Origin: Dyadobacter diqingensis
Lineage (GTDB): Bacteria; Bacteroidota; Bacteroidia; Cytophagales; Spirosomataceae
Length of the DNA: 64,000 nucleotides
Direction: 5' to 3'
Assembly: GCF_024220585.1 (NCBI RefSeq)
Contig: NZ_JAMXKF010000008.1
Location: 248,001-312,000 of the forward strand
Shown here: piece after piece, positions 42,889-51,578 of the stretch
How the letters are laid out: each line of letters starts with the position of its first letter
Numbering within the stretch: position 1 is the stretch's first letter
The notes under the pieces: model-generated
Database searches by the model: none
What the model saw: the letters and a program-made list of their open reading frames with translations, nothing else
Told to the model about the DNA's origin: nothing
Program-made: the position numbers and the translations under genes

Positions 42889-45303
42889 TTAATACAGCGC
42901 AGGAAAATGTGATGGATCTGTTTCCCGCATGATATTATAAGCTACTTCAACAACATCATCCATGTTCGGTTTGGTGAAATAATCACCATCGGAACCATAT
43001 GGAGGTCGGTGCGGTTTCGCCGAAATCGTAACAGGAGCTGAATCCAGCCAACGGTATGCATTTTGCTTTTCGAGTACCTGCTGCATCATAAATGCAGACG
43101 CACTTCCCGGCACATCCTCATCCGCAAAAATAACCCTGTTCGTTTTCTTAATTGATTCCAGAATCCGGTTGTCGATGTCAAAGGGTAATAATGTTTGCAC
43201 ATCAATAACCTCTATTTCTATTCCCAGACTATGCAATTGAGCTGCTGCCTCCATCACTATACGGCACATGGAGCCATAAGTAACGACGGTAACATCTTTT
43301 CCTTCTTTTAATATTTCAGGCTGTCCAAGCGGGACGCATATTTCTCCAATATTGTCGGGTAGTAATTCCTTTTGACGATAAGCATTAAGCGGCTCAACAA
43401 CCAGTGCAGGGTCGTCTCCTTTGATCAGGGTGTTATAAAGACCCGCTGCCTGTGTGAAGTTTCTGGGTACGGCAATATGCAAGCCGCGAACACTGCTTAA
43501 CATCGTGCCCATGGGAGATCCTGAGTGCCATATACCTTCCAGACGATGTCCGCGGGTACGGATAATCAAGGGAGCCTTTTGACCGCCTGCGGTACGATAA
43601 CGAAGACTTGCAAGGTCATCAGTCAGTGTTGCCAGTGCGTAATAAATATAGTCGAAATACTGGATTTCAACGATGGGGCGCAAGCCACGCATGGCCATGC
43701 CTATTCCCTGTCCAATAATAGTCGTTTCACGGATACCTGTATCGGTGATTCGCAGTTCGCCGTATTTTTCCTGTAAGCCTGCCAATCCCTGGTTCACGTC
43801 ACCAATCATCCCAACGTCTTCTCCAATGGCTACAACACGGGAATCCTGGCCAAATAGAGCATTGAAATAAGAACGGATCACCTCGCGGCCATCCACCGTT
43901 ATACTTTCATCCGAAAAAACGGGCTCCACCGGCTGAACATGTAATGGTGATAAAGCAGACTCACTGTAAAGCTGACTATTATAGCGTTCGGCATTTACAA
44001 CAAGTTCGTTCTGAAGCCATTCCTGCATTACAACTCTTGAAGGCGTATTTTCATTTCGTATCACACGTAAAGCCTTACGAACACTCACAAGATTATCGCG
44101 GCGAACAGGATAATAGGTTTTACTCAGTTCAGAAGCAATTCCGGTCAGTTCCTCAGAAAAGATACTTTCCTTTGCCGTTTTCTGGATTAATTCAACGGTT
44201 TGCTGATGTTCTGTGTCAAGCTCTTTCCGATAAGCTTTCCAGGCACGGTTTCGTGCATCTCTGGCAGTTTCTTTGGCGTCCGCTTCAATGCGTTCCAGTT
44301 CTTCATCCGTGGCATAGCCGTTGTTTAAAATCCATTCGCGGAAGCGCACGTTGCAATCGCGTTCATTTTCCCATTGCAGCCGTTGTTTGGATTTATATCT
44401 TTCGTGAGAGCCTGATGATGAATGTCCCTGCGGCTGGGTTAATTCGGTTACATGAATTAAAACCGGAACCTGTTCAGTACGAGCGAGGTTCGCTGCTTTT
44501 TGGTATGTTTCTATTAACGCCGGATAGTCCCAGCCATTAACAGCAATAATTTCCACGCCGGCCTCTTCTTCATTTCTCTGAAGCCCTGCCAGCGCTTTTG
44601 AAATACTTGATTTTGTTGTCTGATATTCTATCGGGACAGATATGCCATAACCATCATCCCATACGGACATAATCAACGGGACTTGCAGCACTCCGGCTGC
44701 ATTCATGGTTTCCCAGAACATTCCCTGGGAAGTTGATGCGTCACCGATCGTCGCAAAAACGATCTCATTTCCTTTGTTGGAAAACGTGGTCAGGTTTTGA
44801 ATATCCTTATTGGCTCTGTAAAGTTTTGAGGCGTAGGCAAGTCCTACCGAACGGGGAACTTGGCCTGCTGTCGGTGAAATGTCACAAACTGAATTATAAA
44901 GTTTTGTCTGGTCAAGCCACTCGCCCTGATCGTCGAGCCAGCGGGTTGCATAGTGGCCGTTCATCGAGCGTCCACCTGTGTGCGGCTCGTGTGCCAGATC
45001 GGCGTGAGCGTACATTTGTGCAAAGAATTGCTGCCAGCTTAAATTACCCAGACAGGCTTCAACCGTCTGATCGCGGTAATATCCTGAGCGGAAATCACCT
45101 GGCTTAAAAGCCCTTGCCATTGCAATTTGCACTACTTCTTTTCCATCTCCAAAAATACCGAATTTGGACCGGCCACCCATTGTGTCTTTTCTCCCCAATA
45201 AGCTAACCTGCCGACTTTCACAAGCCAGGCGGTAGTCGTCTGTTATCTTTTCTTTATTCAAAACACTGGAACCGGTCAAACTATCATTTAGAAGCATAAG
45301 CAA
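42889..45303 (-). CDS. 2-oxoacid dehydrogenase E1, fused alpha and beta subunits
   Basis: Thiamine diphosphate enzyme of 804 aa, with the alpha subunit (about residues 1-370) fused to the beta subunit (about 465-804). The alpha part has the ThDP motif ATIGDASTSQGMFWETMNAAG and VWDDGYGISVP; the beta part has VVAIGEDVGMIGDVNQGL, TGIRETTIIGQGIGMAMRG and EIQYFDYIYYALATL. Fusions like this are common in Bacteroidota and are usually annotated as branched-chain 2-oxoacid dehydrogenase E1 or pyruvate dehydrogenase E1-like; the substrate cannot be settled here. E2 and E3 genes are not in the window. A -7 element on its strand lies at 45354-45361. Confidence 0.93.
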   Translation of the reverse strand: MLMLLNDSLTGSSVLNKEKITDDYRLACESRQVSLLGRKDTMGGRSKFGIFGDGKEVVQIAMARAFKPGDFRSGYYRDQTVEACLGNLSWQQFFAQMYAHADLAHEPHTGGRSMNGHYATRWLDDQGEWLDQTKLYNSVCDISPTAGQVPRSVGLAYASKLYRANKDIQNLTTFSNKGNEIVFATIGDASTSQGMFWETMNAAGVLQVPLIMSVWDDGYGISVPIEYQTTKSSISKALAGLQRNEEEAGVEIIAVNGWDYPALIETYQKAANLARTEQVPVLIHVTELTQPQGHSSSGSHERYKSKQRLQWENERDCNVRFREWILNNGYATDEELERIEADAKETARDARNRAWKAYRKELDTEHQQTVELIQKTAKESIFSEELTGIASELSKTYYPVRRDNLVSVRKALRVIRNENTPSRVVMQEWLQNELVVNAERYNSQLYSESALSPLHVQPVEPVFSDESITVDGREVIRSYFNALFGQDSRVVAIGEDVGMIGDVNQGLAGLQEKYGELRITDTGIRETTIIGQGIGMAMRGLRPIVEIQYFDYIYYALATLTDDLASLRYRTAGGQKAPLIIRTRGHRLEGIWHSGSPMGTMLSSVRGLHIAVPRNFTQAAGLYNTLIKGDDPALVVEPLNAYRQKELLPDNIGEICVPLGQPEILKEGKDVTVVTYGSMCRIVMEAAAQLHSLGIEIEVIDVQTLLPFDIDNRILESIKKTNRVIFADEDVPGSASAFMMQQVLEKQNAYRWLDSAPVTISAKPHRPPYGSDGDYFTKPNMDDVVEVAYNIMRETDPSHFPALY

Positions 45304-45353
45304 ACGTTACGGGTTGAAACCGTAGTTAAGTTACATTTTTTTATAATGCACGC

Positions 45354-45361
45354 CAAAATTA
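45354..45361 (-). promoter_or_regulatory. Candidate -7 element for the E1 fusion gene
   Basis: Minus-strand TAATTTTG, an exact TAnnTTTG, 50 bases before the ATG at 45303. Confidence 0.45.
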
Positions 45362-45410
45362 TGCAGGAAAATAATAATCATAACAATGAATCACAATAAG
45401 TTTGAAAGCA

Positions 45411-45430
45411 TTGTTAACATACGTTAATGT
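45411..45430. promoter_or_regulatory. GTTAA direct repeat upstream of the DUF1573 gene
   Basis: TTGTTAACATACGTTAATGT, with two GTTAA boxes one helical turn apart, nearly identical to 37570-37587. It lies 77-96 bases before the DUF1573 ATG. A TAATCTTG -7-like element follows at 45455-45462. Confidence 0.4.
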
Positions 45431-45506
45431 TTACTAAATTTCGTTTTTATAATTTAATCTTGTTACTTAAATAAAATTTCACACAATTAACATTACCACT
45501 ACAACT

Positions 45507-45905
45507 ATGAAAGTATTCTTTTCAGCGCTGGTTTTACTTGTTGGTTTAACCACTGTAAGTTTTGCTCAGAAAGGTGTTTTGAAATTCAAAGAAGAAACAC
45601 ACAAATTTGGTAAAGTGCCTCAGGGAGTACCTGTTACAAATGAGTTTGTGTTTACAAATACAGGTACTGATCCGATTGTAATTTCAAACGTAACGGTGTC
45701 ATGCGGATGTACAACTCCTGTATGGTCAAAAGCACCTGTATTACCAGGAAAAACAGGTATTATTAAAGCGACTTTTAACGCTGCTGCTGCCGGTTCTTTC
45801 AACAAACCTGTAACTGTTTTCAGTAACACAGAAGGCGGATCTATTACTTTATATCTTAACGGAGAGGTTGTTGCGAAAGAAGCAGCGAAGACTTCATCTA
45901 AGTAA
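45507..45905 (+). CDS. Secreted DUF1573 family protein
   Basis: A 132-aa exported protein. Signal peptide to about residue 20 (TTVSFAQKG), then a single immunoglobulin-like ASPM-SPD2-Hydin/DUF1573 domain with HKFGKVPQGVPVTNEFVFTN and the family motif VTVSCGCTTPVWSK (CGCT). The C-terminal tail is Ala/Lys-rich. The function is unknown; members are abundant in Bacteroidota periplasm. It is divergent from the E1 gene and is closed by the terminator at 45931. Confidence 0.92.
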   Translation: MKVFFSALVLLVGLTTVSFAQKGVLKFKEETHKFGKVPQGVPVTNEFVFTNTGTDPIVISNVTVSCGCTTPVWSKAPVLPGKTGIIKATFNAAAAGSFNKPVTVFSNTEGGSITLYLNGEVVAKEAAKTSSK

Positions 45906-45930
45906 CATTTTCTGCAAAAAGCATTATGAT

Positions 45931-45962
45931 AAGGCCGGCTTACAAGCTGGCCTTATTTTTTT
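45931..45962 (+). terminator. Terminator after the DUF1573 gene
   Basis: AAGGCCGGCT (45931-45940) pairs with AGCTGGCCTT (45945-45954) with one G-U pair and a 4-base loop, then ATTTTTTT. Confidence 0.85.
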
Positions 45963-46025
45963 GTACGCTACCCGGATGCGGAAAGCAATGTGCTGTTTTT
46001 AATTCATCCTGTCAATAGCACGAAA

Positions 46026-46513
46026 CGTTCCTACGGAACGAAAACCATATTGATCTTTCCGAGCTTCTACCAACGAAATGTCCCGATGGGACAAGGATTA
46101 GAATGTTTTGGTGTCTTTGTTCCAATAGGAACATTTGGTTGGTAGCAATAATATTGAAATTGCAAAATCAGTTTCTATCAATAAAATATCCTGATGGGAG
46201 AAGGACATCAGGATGTTTCGGCGTTTTGTTCCAATAGGAACATTTGGTTGGTAGCAATAATATTGAAATTGTAAAATCAGTTTCTATCAACAAAATATCC
46301 CGATGGGAGAAGGACATTAAGATGTTTCGGCGTTTTGTTCCCATAGGAACATTTGGTTGGTAGCAATGATATTGAAATTGCAAAATCAGTTTCTATCAAC
46401 AAAATATTCCGATGGGAGAAGGACATCAGGATGTTTTGGCTTTTTTGTTCCAATAGGAACATTTCGTTGGTAGCAATGGTATTTAAATTGCAAAATCTCG
46501 TTCCTTAGGAACG
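46026..46513. repeat. REP-like palindromic repeat array (tandem 109-110 bp units)
   Basis: Seven short palindromes in one convergent gap. CGTTCC-TAC-GGAACG (46026-46040) and TGTCCC-GAT-GGGACA (46079-46093) are followed by four copies of GTTCC-N4-GGAAC at 46119, 46228, 46337 and 46447, spaced 109, 109 and 110 bases, and a closing CGTTCC-TTA-GGAACG (46499-46513). Each 109-base unit also has GGTTGGTAGCAAT and CCCGATGGG. CTACCAAC (46067-46074) and GTTGGTAG (46138-46145) face each other, so palindromes are arranged head-to-head as in BIMEs. Repeat copies differ at scattered positions. Minus-strand frames inside are repeat artefacts, not genes. The rest of 45963-46592 holds no gene. Confidence 0.85.
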
Positions 46514-46592
46514 GCTGGTGTCTTTTGTGCGACAGAAGAAGGTTAAGATGATTTTCAAGAAAATTCTGTCTGCAAGCTCTCACAGCCTTTTC

Positions 46593-49475
46593 TCAATACG
46601 CTGCCCGATCTTGGAATGATCTCCTTCTCGTCAGTTTCAAATCCTGAAGGATGCTTGATTTTACTTTCAGAATAAAGTTGTAGTTACTCACACGTGAGGC
46701 ACTTCCCGCAAAAGGCGTCCAGCTGAAACTCATATCCCAGCAGTGTAAGTCACGGTAAAGTGTTAAGGTTGTAATAGACGGTTTGAATGCTGTAAAGTCA
46801 AAACCGGTTGTCACACTGATTTTAAAATTTGTCGACAAACTCAAATCACCCGTTGCATTAATTGTCTGGATCAGCTGTGCGTTGGAAAGACCCGGTTTGG
46901 TCAGTCCGAAGTTATAGTTGATGGAAACATTCCAGGGAATATTAAAATCTACATACATATCGGCATTACGCTGAATAAACTCTTTTTGCTCCTCCGTAAC
47001 GGTGCTGTTAGGATTGGTATTTTTCGGTTTGTCCGATGCGCCTTTCGGAGAGAAACTGGTTCCAAGCGTGAAACTAAGATTTTGCAGATTGGCAAGTCCC
47101 TGTCCTTTGGTGATGGCAAACTGGTCAACTTTGATACCGGTCTGGTTATCCGATTTTACCAACGGATCTTTTACGTATGCGTAAGGATCCAGGTTTGCGT
47201 TAAAATTCAGGTTAAGATTTTTACCGATACGGGCATTGGCGTTAACGGTGATGTTCGATAGTTTAAGTGAATCGGCCATCAGGTTGTAGCTACCACCAAA
47301 ACCAAGGTTATCAAGCAGGGATACTTTCTCAAACTGCGCGGCGGCCGTATCACTTTTTGATTTCAGTTTCATTTCAAAAGAGTTGTTCAAACTGAATGAA
47401 ATCACACTCGAAGCTTTTCCGTTGCTGACATTCGTCCCAACACCTCTGTATCGCGAAAGTTTTTGCGTTTCTCCCAGCTCGTTAATCTGGACGGTTTGAT
47501 AAAAACCGTAATTATCACCCGTGAAATCGGGCGTATAGCTATACGATATCGTTGGGATCACCGTATGCCGTATCGCTTCCAGACGTCTTCCTCTGACGAA
47601 AAATGTTCCGTAGAAACGCGTATTCATACCGGCACCGAAGGAATAGGAATACTCGTTCCCGACTTTATTGAGTGTATCGATGTGTACCGTATTACCTCCT
47701 TTGTAAATATAATTATATTGTTTGGTGTAAATCTGCCCTTGAAGTGACATGCTTGGCGTAAGGTTTATGAACCTTAAAAGCTTGAAGTTCGGAAGCGAGA
47801 TTGGCAAACTATACCGACCGGTAAATTGCGCATCCTGCGCGAACGCCGATAAGTTTGACAGGTTAAAAGGCAATACCTGCACAACGCCATCACGTAAAGA
47901 ATCAATCTTGTTATCCACCTTAAAACCAAGTCTGGTGTACGACGTGTCAATAGCCGTCAGTGAGTTGGTAAGTGTGTAATTTCCACTAAAATCAAGTCCT
48001 AAACGGAAACTGTCATACCAGCGCGAGCGACCTCCGTTTAACGCAAAAGGAGCAATCTGGTTAACGCCAAAGCTGAAATCTGCCGAGATATTTGTTTTCC
48101 CGCCTCTTCTAATGTCGGAAGTATCTTTCTGACCAAAGTTTTGGTTGACCCTTACACTAGCCGCTGCCCGAAGATATTGGCCCATTGTGCGGTTATACTG
48201 TACGGATGAACTGGCAACATTGGAAATATATTTGTTGGTATTGGTTTCCTGAAGCTGGTTATAACTGTTGCTGGTAATATTTACGTTCGCAGAAAACGTC
48301 GAGTTACCTCTTGGTTTTGGTGCGTGCGACCAAACCAGACTAAAATCATTGGAGCCCCCCTGACCGATTTGTTTTAGTACCTCATCACTGGATTTGTTTT
48401 TGTTGAAACGGAACGAAAAATTACCGTTGTACTGATAACGTTTTGAATAAGTAGTGGCAACTCCCAATCCCCAGCTTCCTGTCGCGTAAATTTGGCCGGT
48501 TACCTGCGCGTTGATGTATTCGCTGATGGCAAAATAATATCCTCCGTCACGCAGATAAAAACCTCTTCCGTTAGGTTCTTCACCATAGGTCGGAAAAATA
48601 ATACCTGAGGTTCCGGCTTCTTTTTTCTTTGGGAAAGGGAAAAAGCCGAAAGGGATAACCAGCGGCAGCGGAACATCCGCAATAACCAGGTGAAAAGGCC
48701 CGGACACCACAGATTTTTTATCCACCATTTTTATCTTTGGTGCATTGATATAAAAGTGCGGATGTGTGAGGTTACAGGTCGTGTAAATGGATTTTTGTAT
48801 ATAAAAATTGCCCTCAGTGTCTTTTTTTACACGATCTCCGCGCACGTTTCCATCTCCCTGCTGCGTGACAATTCCGCGGATAATGGCCTTTTTTGATTTG
48901 AAATTATAGCGGATCTCTTTGGTGTTATACATTTCCGGCCCATCCTGAAATATAGGCTCCCCGATCATTTTTTTTGAAGTGGAATCGTAATCACCGTGCG
49001 CCATTACTTCGTTGGTCACCCAGTTCAGTCGAATGTAATTTGCTTTTAGATTAATCGTGCCATAATTTACCTCGGCGTTTCCGTATAAATGCACCTGTTT
49101 CAGGACAACATCCATGATTGTGGAGTCTTCTGCGGTGTATTTTACGACACTTTGCAGGTCGTCAGGATTGGATAAAGTATCGTTTGCCAGCGAATCTGTT
49201 AAAGCAATGCCATTTTTTAGCTGCAGAGAATCCGCAGCCGTAGAGTCTTTTTTGATGAGCGTGTCCGATTTGGCTATAATTTCACCATTCGGGGTTTTGG
49301 CCAAAGCAGACTTGTCTGCCACCGTAGGAGCAGAATTCTTGGTTTTGGCTTTCGACTTAAGAAGATCTTTACCGGATCGTTTTGTGCGTTGCTGAACACA
49401 TGCCATTGTGCCAAATAATAGAAACGCAACAAGTCCTAACGATATAATAATCGCCTTTTTTTTCAGTTCTAACAA
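46593..49475 (-). CDS. lptD: LPS assembly outer membrane protein LptD
   Basis: Outer-membrane barrel that inserts lipopolysaccharide at the cell surface. The 960-aa chain has an N-terminal hydrophobic segment (about residues 7-26, ending TMAC), a low-complexity Lys/Ser/Thr linker, an OstA/LptA-like jellyroll (about 110-240: VHLYGNAEVNYGTINLKAN, GIVTQQGDGNVRGDRVKKD) and a large barrel. The plug-barrel junction has VPLPLVIPFGFFPFPKKKEAG, typical of the Bacteroidota form. The C-terminus is aromatic-rich. It fits with kdsD in the same window in an LPS-producing cell. Divergent from the amidase gene; the two promoters overlap. Confidence 0.92.
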   Translation of the reverse strand: MLELKKKAIIISLGLVAFLLFGTMACVQQRTKRSGKDLLKSKAKTKNSAPTVADKSALAKTPNGEIIAKSDTLIKKDSTAADSLQLKNGIALTDSLANDTLSNPDDLQSVVKYTAEDSTIMDVVLKQVHLYGNAEVNYGTINLKANYIRLNWVTNEVMAHGDYDSTSKKMIGEPIFQDGPEMYNTKEIRYNFKSKKAIIRGIVTQQGDGNVRGDRVKKDTEGNFYIQKSIYTTCNLTHPHFYINAPKIKMVDKKSVVSGPFHLVIADVPLPLVIPFGFFPFPKKKEAGTSGIIFPTYGEEPNGRGFYLRDGGYYFAISEYINAQVTGQIYATGSWGLGVATTYSKRYQYNGNFSFRFNKNKSSDEVLKQIGQGGSNDFSLVWSHAPKPRGNSTFSANVNITSNSYNQLQETNTNKYISNVASSSVQYNRTMGQYLRAAASVRVNQNFGQKDTSDIRRGGKTNISADFSFGVNQIAPFALNGGRSRWYDSFRLGLDFSGNYTLTNSLTAIDTSYTRLGFKVDNKIDSLRDGVVQVLPFNLSNLSAFAQDAQFTGRYSLPISLPNFKLLRFINLTPSMSLQGQIYTKQYNYIYKGGNTVHIDTLNKVGNEYSYSFGAGMNTRFYGTFFVRGRRLEAIRHTVIPTISYSYTPDFTGDNYGFYQTVQINELGETQKLSRYRGVGTNVSNGKASSVISFSLNNSFEMKLKSKSDTAAAQFEKVSLLDNLGFGGSYNLMADSLKLSNITVNANARIGKNLNLNFNANLDPYAYVKDPLVKSDNQTGIKVDQFAITKGQGLANLQNLSFTLGTSFSPKGASDKPKNTNPNSTVTEEQKEFIQRNADMYVDFNIPWNVSINYNFGLTKPGLSNAQLIQTINATGDLSLSTNFKISVTTGFDFTAFKPSITTLTLYRDLHCWDMSFSWTPFAGSASRVSNYNFILKVKSSILQDLKLTRRRSFQDRAAY

Positions 49476-49481
49476 ATAGAG

Positions 49482-49489
49482 TATTTTTG
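49482..49489 (+). promoter_or_regulatory. Candidate -7 element for the amidase gene
   Basis: TATTTTTG, an exact TAnnTTTG, 61 bases before the amidase ATG at 49551. It lies 12 bases from the opposing -7 element of lptD. Confidence 0.4.
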
Positions 49490-49501
49490 CATAACGAATG
49501 T

Positions 49502-49509
49502 CAAAATTA
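49502..49509 (-). promoter_or_regulatory. Candidate -7 element for lptD
   Basis: Minus-strand TAATTTTG, an exact TAnnTTTG, 26 bases before the lptD ATG. Faces the plus-strand element at 49482-49489, so both genes would start transcription within about 10 bases. Confidence 0.45.
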
Positions 49510-49550
49510 GCAGAGAAACTCCTAAAGAATAACGCCGTAACTAAAAAATA

Positions 49551-50348
49551 ATGTTAAAAGTTCTTAAAATCTTAATTGCAGCGAGTTGTTTGACCCTAAG
49601 TCTCGCTTTTGCCTTTCAAGAAATACCGCCTTCGGGAAAAGTAGACAGCAAGGTTAATGTGGTAGTTATTGACGCAGGTCATGGTGGTCATGACATCGGA
49701 ACGCGCGGCCGCAAAGCGCGTGAGGCCAATGTTGCTCTGAAAATTGCATTGGCGCTGGGTCATAAAATTAAGCAGGACTCTCCGGAGGTCAGGGTGCTCT
49801 ACACCCGCGATACCGACGAATTTATCGAATTGTCGGAACGTTCCGCTTTTGCCAACAGAAACAATGCTGACCTTTTTATTTCCATTCACTGCAACTCTAC
49901 ACCGAATTCCCGGTCTGTTAGAGGAACTGAGACGTACGTGATGGGGTTACACAAGACAAACGGTAACCTTGAAGTTGCAAAGCGGGAGAACTCGGTAATT
50001 TTGAAAGAAACAAATTACAAGCAAAAGTATAAAGGTTTCGATCCGGATTCACCGCTTGCGCATATCATGCTTGCGAACTATCAGAGTGCATTTATTTCGA
50101 GCAGTTTACGCTTTGCGGATAATGTGGAAAAGAAATTCAAGTCGGTATCTGATCGTGAAAGCCGCGGTGTGAAACAGGCCGGATTTCTTGTGTTATGGCG
50201 GACAACAATGCCCAGTGTATTGATTGAAACCGGATTTTTGTCAACACCGGAAGAAGAAGAATACCTTAATTCAGAAGAGGGACAGGATGAAGTTGCCCAG
50301 TCGATTCTGGAAGCGTTTAAGGTATATAAGAAACAAATGGATCAGTAA
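49551..50348 (+). CDS. N-acetylmuramoyl-L-alanine amidase (Amidase_3)
   Basis: Periplasmic zinc amidase of 265 aa that removes stem peptides from peptidoglycan. Signal peptide to about residue 22 (LSLAFAFQEIP). The catalytic domain begins VVVIDAGHGGHDIGTRG (zinc His), with VLYTRDTDEFIELSERS, ADLFISIHCNSTPNS (zinc His) and PSVLIETGFLSTPEEEEYL with the catalytic Glu. The extra segment at about 110-180 is typical of Bacteroidota AmiC-like enzymes. Followed after 122 bases by the MCE gene, a neighbour order often seen in this phylum next to lptD. Confidence 0.94.
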   Translation: MLKVLKILIAASCLTLSLAFAFQEIPPSGKVDSKVNVVVIDAGHGGHDIGTRGRKAREANVALKIALALGHKIKQDSPEVRVLYTRDTDEFIELSERSAFANRNNADLFISIHCNSTPNSRSVRGTETYVMGLHKTNGNLEVAKRENSVILKETNYKQKYKGFDPDSPLAHIMLANYQSAFISSSLRFADNVEKKFKSVSDRESRGVKQAGFLVLWRTTMPSVLIETGFLSTPEEEEYLNSEEGQDEVAQSILEAFKVYKKQMDQ

Positions 50349-50470
50349 GATTCGTTGTTGAAAGTGAATTTGGAATTGGTTTATAAATCATTCGGACAAA
50401 TAAATTTCTGTAAACATTTACATTATTTAAAGCTTATGGCGCGAGCCGCAAGCTATTTAATACTCACTTC

Positions 50471-51439
50471 ATGAAGCTATCAAAAGAAGCAAAAGTCGGG
50501 TTAATGGCAGTTTTGGCAATGGTCATGTTATATTTTGGTTTTCATATCCTTAAAGGCTCCGACGTATTTTCAAGAACATATAAGTACTACGTAATTTACG
50601 ATGATATTGACGGATTAACCGCTTCCAATCCCGTTTTGCTGAATGGTTTGAATGTTGGCCGGGTGCAGGAAATAAAATTATTGCAGAATCAGAAAAACCA
50701 CCTTCTGGTCACACTGGATATTCAAAAGGGTATCGTTTTACCAAAAGGAACTACCGCTTTGCTTGCTGACGGAGGCTTGCTTGGGGGAAAAGTGATCCAT
50801 CTGGCGATGGGCGCGGCTTCGGTGAACTTGCAGGATAAAGATACGCTGGTTGGCAAGAGAGAGGCGGGTATATCCGCGGTTTTACAGGAAAAAGCACTGC
50901 CCCTTGTTACGCATGCGGATTCTCTGGTATTAAATCTCGCAGCGGTTGCAGAAGGATTTAAAGAAACAGGAAAAATATTGAACCAGATGATCAGAAATTA
51001 TGATCAGACTGGTAATACGGTACAGGGGCTTGTTGCTGAAAACCGTAAAAATCTGCTGGTGATGACCACAAATCTTAATAAACTTTCGGAATCACTTGTG
51101 GAAACTGAAAAAGGTCTGAAGCCATTGCTTGCTAAAACTGGATCGCTTGCCGATTCGCTGAATGCTTTAAGATTAGGGGAAACGGTTCAGAATGCTAATA
51201 AAACAATCTTGGAATTACGCGGGTTATTGGCCGGTGTAGACTCGGGAAAAGGTACTGCGGGAAAACTGCTTAAAGACGAAACACTTTACAACAACCTGAA
51301 CAGTACGGTTGTAAGTTTGAATAAACTGATGACCAATTTTCGTGAGCATCCTAAGCGTTACGTTCACCTGTCTGTTTTTGGGAAAAAGGATAAAGGACCG
51401 GCGGAATCACCACTGGACACGACTACAAGAATAAAATAA
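50471..51439 (+). CDS. mlaD: MCE/MlaD family lipid transport protein
   Basis: Membrane-anchored periplasmic protein of 322 aa. One N-terminal helix (about residues 10-27, LMAVLAMVMLYFGFHIL) and an MCE domain (about 38-115) with YVIYDDIDGLTASNPVLLNGLNVGRVQEI and GTTALLADGGLLGGKVI. A long helical region (about 130-290) with heptad-like hydrophobics follows, predicted to form the coiled-coil hexamer tunnel of MlaD/Mce proteins. It carries lipids between membranes together with MlaE and MlaF-type ATPase/permease, which are not in the window. Followed by a terminator at 51466. Confidence 0.9.
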   Translation: MKLSKEAKVGLMAVLAMVMLYFGFHILKGSDVFSRTYKYYVIYDDIDGLTASNPVLLNGLNVGRVQEIKLLQNQKNHLLVTLDIQKGIVLPKGTTALLADGGLLGGKVIHLAMGAASVNLQDKDTLVGKREAGISAVLQEKALPLVTHADSLVLNLAAVAEGFKETGKILNQMIRNYDQTGNTVQGLVAENRKNLLVMTTNLNKLSESLVETEKGLKPLLAKTGSLADSLNALRLGETVQNANKTILELRGLLAGVDSGKGTAGKLLKDETLYNNLNSTVVSLNKLMTNFREHPKRYVHLSVFGKKDKGPAESPLDTTTRIK

Positions 51440-51465
51440 GAATTTATTAAGGTTCAATTTACAGG

Positions 51466-51497
51466 AAGTCGTTTGCCGTAAGGCGGGCGACTTTTTT
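51466..51497 (+). terminator. Terminator after the MCE gene
   Basis: AAGTCGTTTGCC (51466-51477) and GGCGGGCGACTT (51482-51493) pair over 12 positions including three G-U pairs, around a GTAA loop, followed by TTTT. Confidence 0.75.
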
Positions 51498-51578
51498 GCT
51501 TTTGGTAGTAAAGGTTCAGATAAATTTCTACCTTGAAATTGAAATAAAATATTGTTTCAATTACATCTTCATCAAGAT

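Noticed and set aside
45963..46025. CRISPR-like repetition at the left of the repeat array
   Set aside because: Repeats are palindromes with conserved inter-palindrome sequence and no unique spacers, and no cas gene is present.
46168..46583. Three overlapping minus-strand open frames with shared LLPTKCSY-type segments
   Set aside because: They lie entirely in the palindromic array. Their similarity to each other follows from the 109-base DNA repeat, and they have no recognisable start or fold.
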